From contig VBFZ01000011.1 in the NCBI GenBank assembly GCA_005880805.1, forward strand, positions 1 to 7,025: 7,025 nucleotides of DNA, given 5' to 3'. Numbering within the stretch: position 1 is the stretch's first letter; every line of letters starts with the position of its first letter. Both the position numbers and the translations under genes were made by a program. This document shows, piece after piece, positions 5,100 through 7,025 of the stretch. The notes under the pieces were generated by a model. The model ran no database searches. It was not told the origin of the DNA and was given only the letters and a program-made list of their open reading frames with translations. Origin of the DNA: Chloroflexota bacterium. GTDB lineage: Bacteria > Chloroflexota > Limnocylindria > Limnocylindrales > CSP1-4.

Positions 5100-5828
5100 A
5101 TGACGTCCTACGTGCTGATCCCCGGCGCAGGGGGCGATGCCTGGTACTGGCACCTCGCCGCGCCGCAGCTCGAAGCCCGCGGCCATGAGGCAATCGCGGT
5201 CCAATTGCCGGCCGGCGACGACTCGGCCGGCTGGGGGGAGTACGCCGACGCTATCGAGCGGTCGATTGGCGACCGCACCGACCTGATCCTCGTCGCCCAA
5301 TCCCTGGCCGGCTTCAGCGCCCCGCTCGTATGCGCACGCCGAAAGGTCACCCTCCTTGTGCTCCTCAACGCCATGATCCCGATGCCCGCCGAGACCGGTG
5401 AGGCCTGGGGGTCGAACACCGATCGGAAGGAGGCGGAGCAGGCGTACTTTGCGCAGATCGGCCTGCCGCCGGAGTCAGCGGACGATGACAGGATCATCTA
5501 CTTCCACGACGTCTCGCAAGAGGTCGTCGACGAGGCGTTTCGTCGCGGCGAGCCGGCTCAGTCGTGGACGCCGATGACGCAGCGATGGCCACTCGATACG
5601 TGGCCCGACGTGCCGACGCGCGTACTCGCCAGTCGCCAGGACCGCCTTTTCCCGCTGGAATTCCAGCGGCGCGTGGCCCGGGAGCGGCTTGGCATTGAGG
5701 CGGACCAGATCGAAGGCGGCCACCTTGTCGCGCTCAGCAGGCCAACGGAGCTTGCGGACCGGCTGGACGGGTTCGGACTCGAGGCTGCCTTGCCGCCGGC
5801 CTGGACCGGGACCATCCGCCGCCCATGA
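5100..5828 (+). CDS. Alpha/beta hydrolase with complete catalytic triad
   Basis: A 242-residue alpha/beta hydrolase of the same small HNL/esterase-like group as the gene at 3321, but clearly diverged. It opens with strand 1 and oxyanion loop TSYVLIPGAGGDAWYWH (2-18). The nucleophile elbow is VAQSLAG (65-71) with Ser68. The acid is D181 in LASRQDRLFP, and the base is H208 in EGGHLVALSRP, so the triad is complete. The lid region (about 94-160) is acidic. No signal peptide, so cytosolic; the substrate is unknown. The ATG at 5100 is chosen because the domain begins right there; GGGG eight bases upstream is a weak ribosome binding site. The stop overlaps the MFS start (ATGA at 5825-5828), implying translational coupling. 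Enzyme and transporter may therefore act on related compounds, for example uptake or efflux of an ester or its product, which is an inference. Confidence 0.88.
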   Translation: MTSYVLIPGAGGDAWYWHLAAPQLEARGHEAIAVQLPAGDDSAGWGEYADAIERSIGDRTDLILVAQSLAGFSAPLVCARRKVTLLVLLNAMIPMPAETGEAWGSNTDRKEAEQAYFAQIGLPPESADDDRIIYFHDVSQEVVDEAFRRGEPAQSWTPMTQRWPLDTWPDVPTRVLASRQDRLFPLEFQRRVARERLGIEADQIEGGHLVALSRPTELADRLDGFGLEAALPPAWTGTIRRP

Positions 5829-7025
5829 CCGATCCGATCAGGTCCGAGGGCGTACGCCGGGCGGCGATCACGCCGCTCGTCGAGGCCGCCGCTCCTGTCA
5901 CCGCGCGGCCGGTCCTCTACGGGGGGAACATCTGGCGCCTCTTCACGGCCCAGGCGCTGTTCATGTTCATCCTGTGGGTGCCGATCTGGGTCGTGTTCCT
6001 GCAAGGCAGGGGTGTCAGCCTGACGCAGATCGGGGTGCTCGAAGGCTTCGCATGGCTCCTCACGGCCTTCCTCGAGGTGCCCACCGGCGCTGTGGCCGAC
6101 CGCTGGGGCCGCAAGGCGTCCATCGCGATCGGTGGAGTGCTGTACGCGGCGGCGATGTTCCTGATCCTCGCCAAGGCATTGTCGCCCGCCTTCCTGCTGG
6201 GTTACGCACTGTGGAACTCGTCGATGGCATTCGTGAGCGGCTCGGACTCGGCGCTGCTGTATGACACGCTGAAGGCTGACGGCCGTGTGGACCAGGCCGC
6301 CAGGCACGCCGGCCGGTACGCCGCCATCCAACAGGGATCCCAGGGCGTCGCCTCGGTGATCGGAGCAGCGATCGCGACGGTTGACATCACGCTGTGCTTC
6401 ACGCTGTGCGGCGTGGGGTCGCTGGCTGCCACGGCGCTCGTGCTCACGATCAAGGAGCCTCCGCACGTCGAGGAGGACGGCTCTACTCCGCTCGGCTATT
6501 GGAAGAACCTGAAAACCGCCCTCGGCATTGCCGCGCGACGTCCGGTCGTCCGGGCGCTGCTTCTCCTGTACGCCACCGTGCTCACCTTGCCCCTCATCGT
6601 GTACTACGTGCTCCTCCAGCCATATGCGTTGGGCGTTGGTCTGCCGATCGCGACGCTCGGCGTGGTCGTCGCCGGCGTGCAGCTGACGAGCGTGATTGCC
6701 TCGTGGCTCGCCGACCGTGCCGGCCGTCGCTTCGAGCTCACCTGGGCCGTCGCGGTTGGTCTGGGCGGTCTTCTGGTCGCGCAGGTATTGCTCGCGACGT
6801 TCCCGTCGATCCCGTCGATCGCCCTCATGCTCCTGGTCGCGCTGGTCCCGGCGTTACTCGGGCCGCTCCTGCTCACGCGGCTCAACAACGTCATCCCCAG
6901 TGCCCAGCGGGCGACGATCCTGTCGCTCAGCGCGCTCGTGTTCGAGCTGGGGCTCGCGGTCGGGATGCCCCTGCTGCTGGCGTCCGCAGACCGGCTCGGC
7001 GCCCCACAAGCGATCGGGATCGCAG
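5825..7025 (+). CDS. MFS transporter, 3' end outside the window
   Basis: The frame starts at the ATG inside the preceding gene's stop (ATGA) and is open to the right edge: 400 codons plus one base. After a 35-residue hydrophilic N-terminus come about eleven hydrophobic segments (near 39-60, 68-88, 98-117, 122-143, 166-188, 190-208, 241-266, 274-295, 306-325, 330-352, 363-387), fitting a 12-helix major facilitator missing its last helix. MFS motif A is clear between helices 2 and 3, GAVADRWGRKA (88-98), with a degenerate copy between helices 8 and 9, SWLADRAGRR (293-302). GSDSALLYDTLK (139-150) in helix 4 and the following loop recalls drug/unknown-substrate MFS members. The soluble central loop is about 209-240. 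Substrate and direction are unknown. It lacks its own ribosome binding site, supporting coupling to the hydrolase. Confidence 0.87.
   Translation, partial: MTDPIRSEGVRRAAITPLVEAAAPVTARPVLYGGNIWRLFTAQALFMFILWVPIWVVFLQGRGVSLTQIGVLEGFAWLLTAFLEVPTGAVADRWGRKASIAIGGVLYAAAMFLILAKALSPAFLLGYALWNSSMAFVSGSDSALLYDTLKADGRVDQAARHAGRYAAIQQGSQGVASVIGAAIATVDITLCFTLCGVGSLAATALVLTIKEPPHVEEDGSTPLGYWKNLKTALGIAARRPVVRALLLLYATVLTLPLIVYYVLLQPYALGVGLPIATLGVVVAGVQLTSVIASWLADRAGRRFELTWAVAVGLGGLLVAQVLLATFPSIPSIALMLLVALVPALLGPLLLTRLNNVIPSAQRATILSLSALVFELGLAVGMPLLLASADRLGAPQAIGIA
6802..6819 (+). repeat. Tandem 9-bp repeat inside the MFS gene
   Basis: CCCGTCGAT occurs twice in direct succession and encodes a PSI-PSI duplication at residues 328-333, in the short loop between predicted helices 9 and 10. 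It keeps frame. It looks like a small slippage duplication in a tolerant loop. Confidence 0.6.

Noticed and set aside
5858..6264. Plus and minus open frames across the MFS gene
   Set aside because: The MFS frame shows hydrophobic helices and two motif A copies; the other frames are Arg/Pro/His-rich shadows.

Overview
This is a GC-rich bacterial chromosomal segment with short intergenic gaps, two ATGA stop/start overlaps and at least one GTG start. The gene families (DgcN/DgcA-like pair, a DUF4242-cyclase fusion, HNL-like alpha/beta hydrolases, DinB) fit a Chloroflexota or Actinomycetota soil or freshwater lineage. That taxonomic guess is an inference from protein style and base composition only. 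No rRNA, tRNA, transposase, phage gene or CRISPR array is visible.

Layout, minus-strand half (1-3233). Reading leftward from 3233, the genes are a DinB-family protein, a DUF1611/DgcN-like protein, a dipeptide epimerase/DgcA-like enolase-superfamily enzyme that overlaps its predecessor by 4 bases, a 236-base gap, and the first 59 codons of an unrecognised gene that leaves the window at position 1. The dgcN-dgcA pair is the best-defined metabolic unit. The family relationship points to use of D-glutamate through N-acetyl-D-glutamate, or to epimerisation of dipeptides from peptidoglycan; residues seen in the epimerase leave both open. The gap holds a 12-bp palindrome matching a Gram-positive-type LexA/SOS box, directly beside three DnaA-box-like 9-mers at an exact 12-base pitch.

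Layout, plus-strand half (3321-7025). After an 87-base divergent promoter region come an alpha/beta hydrolase, a 97-base gap with three successive perfect inverted repeats, a DUF4242 domain fused to a class III nucleotide cyclase, a 149-base gap, a second alpha/beta hydrolase of the same broad type, and an MFS transporter that overlaps the hydrolase by 4 bases and runs off the right edge.

The most interesting items are the DUF4242-cyclase fusion (a possible small-ligand or metal-sensing one-protein cAMP switch, with the transition-state Asn replaced by Gln), the stack of hairpins just upstream of it, and the compact DnaA/LexA-like site cluster. A joint function for the plus-strand genes is not shown by the sequence beyond their order and the tight hydrolase-MFS coupling.
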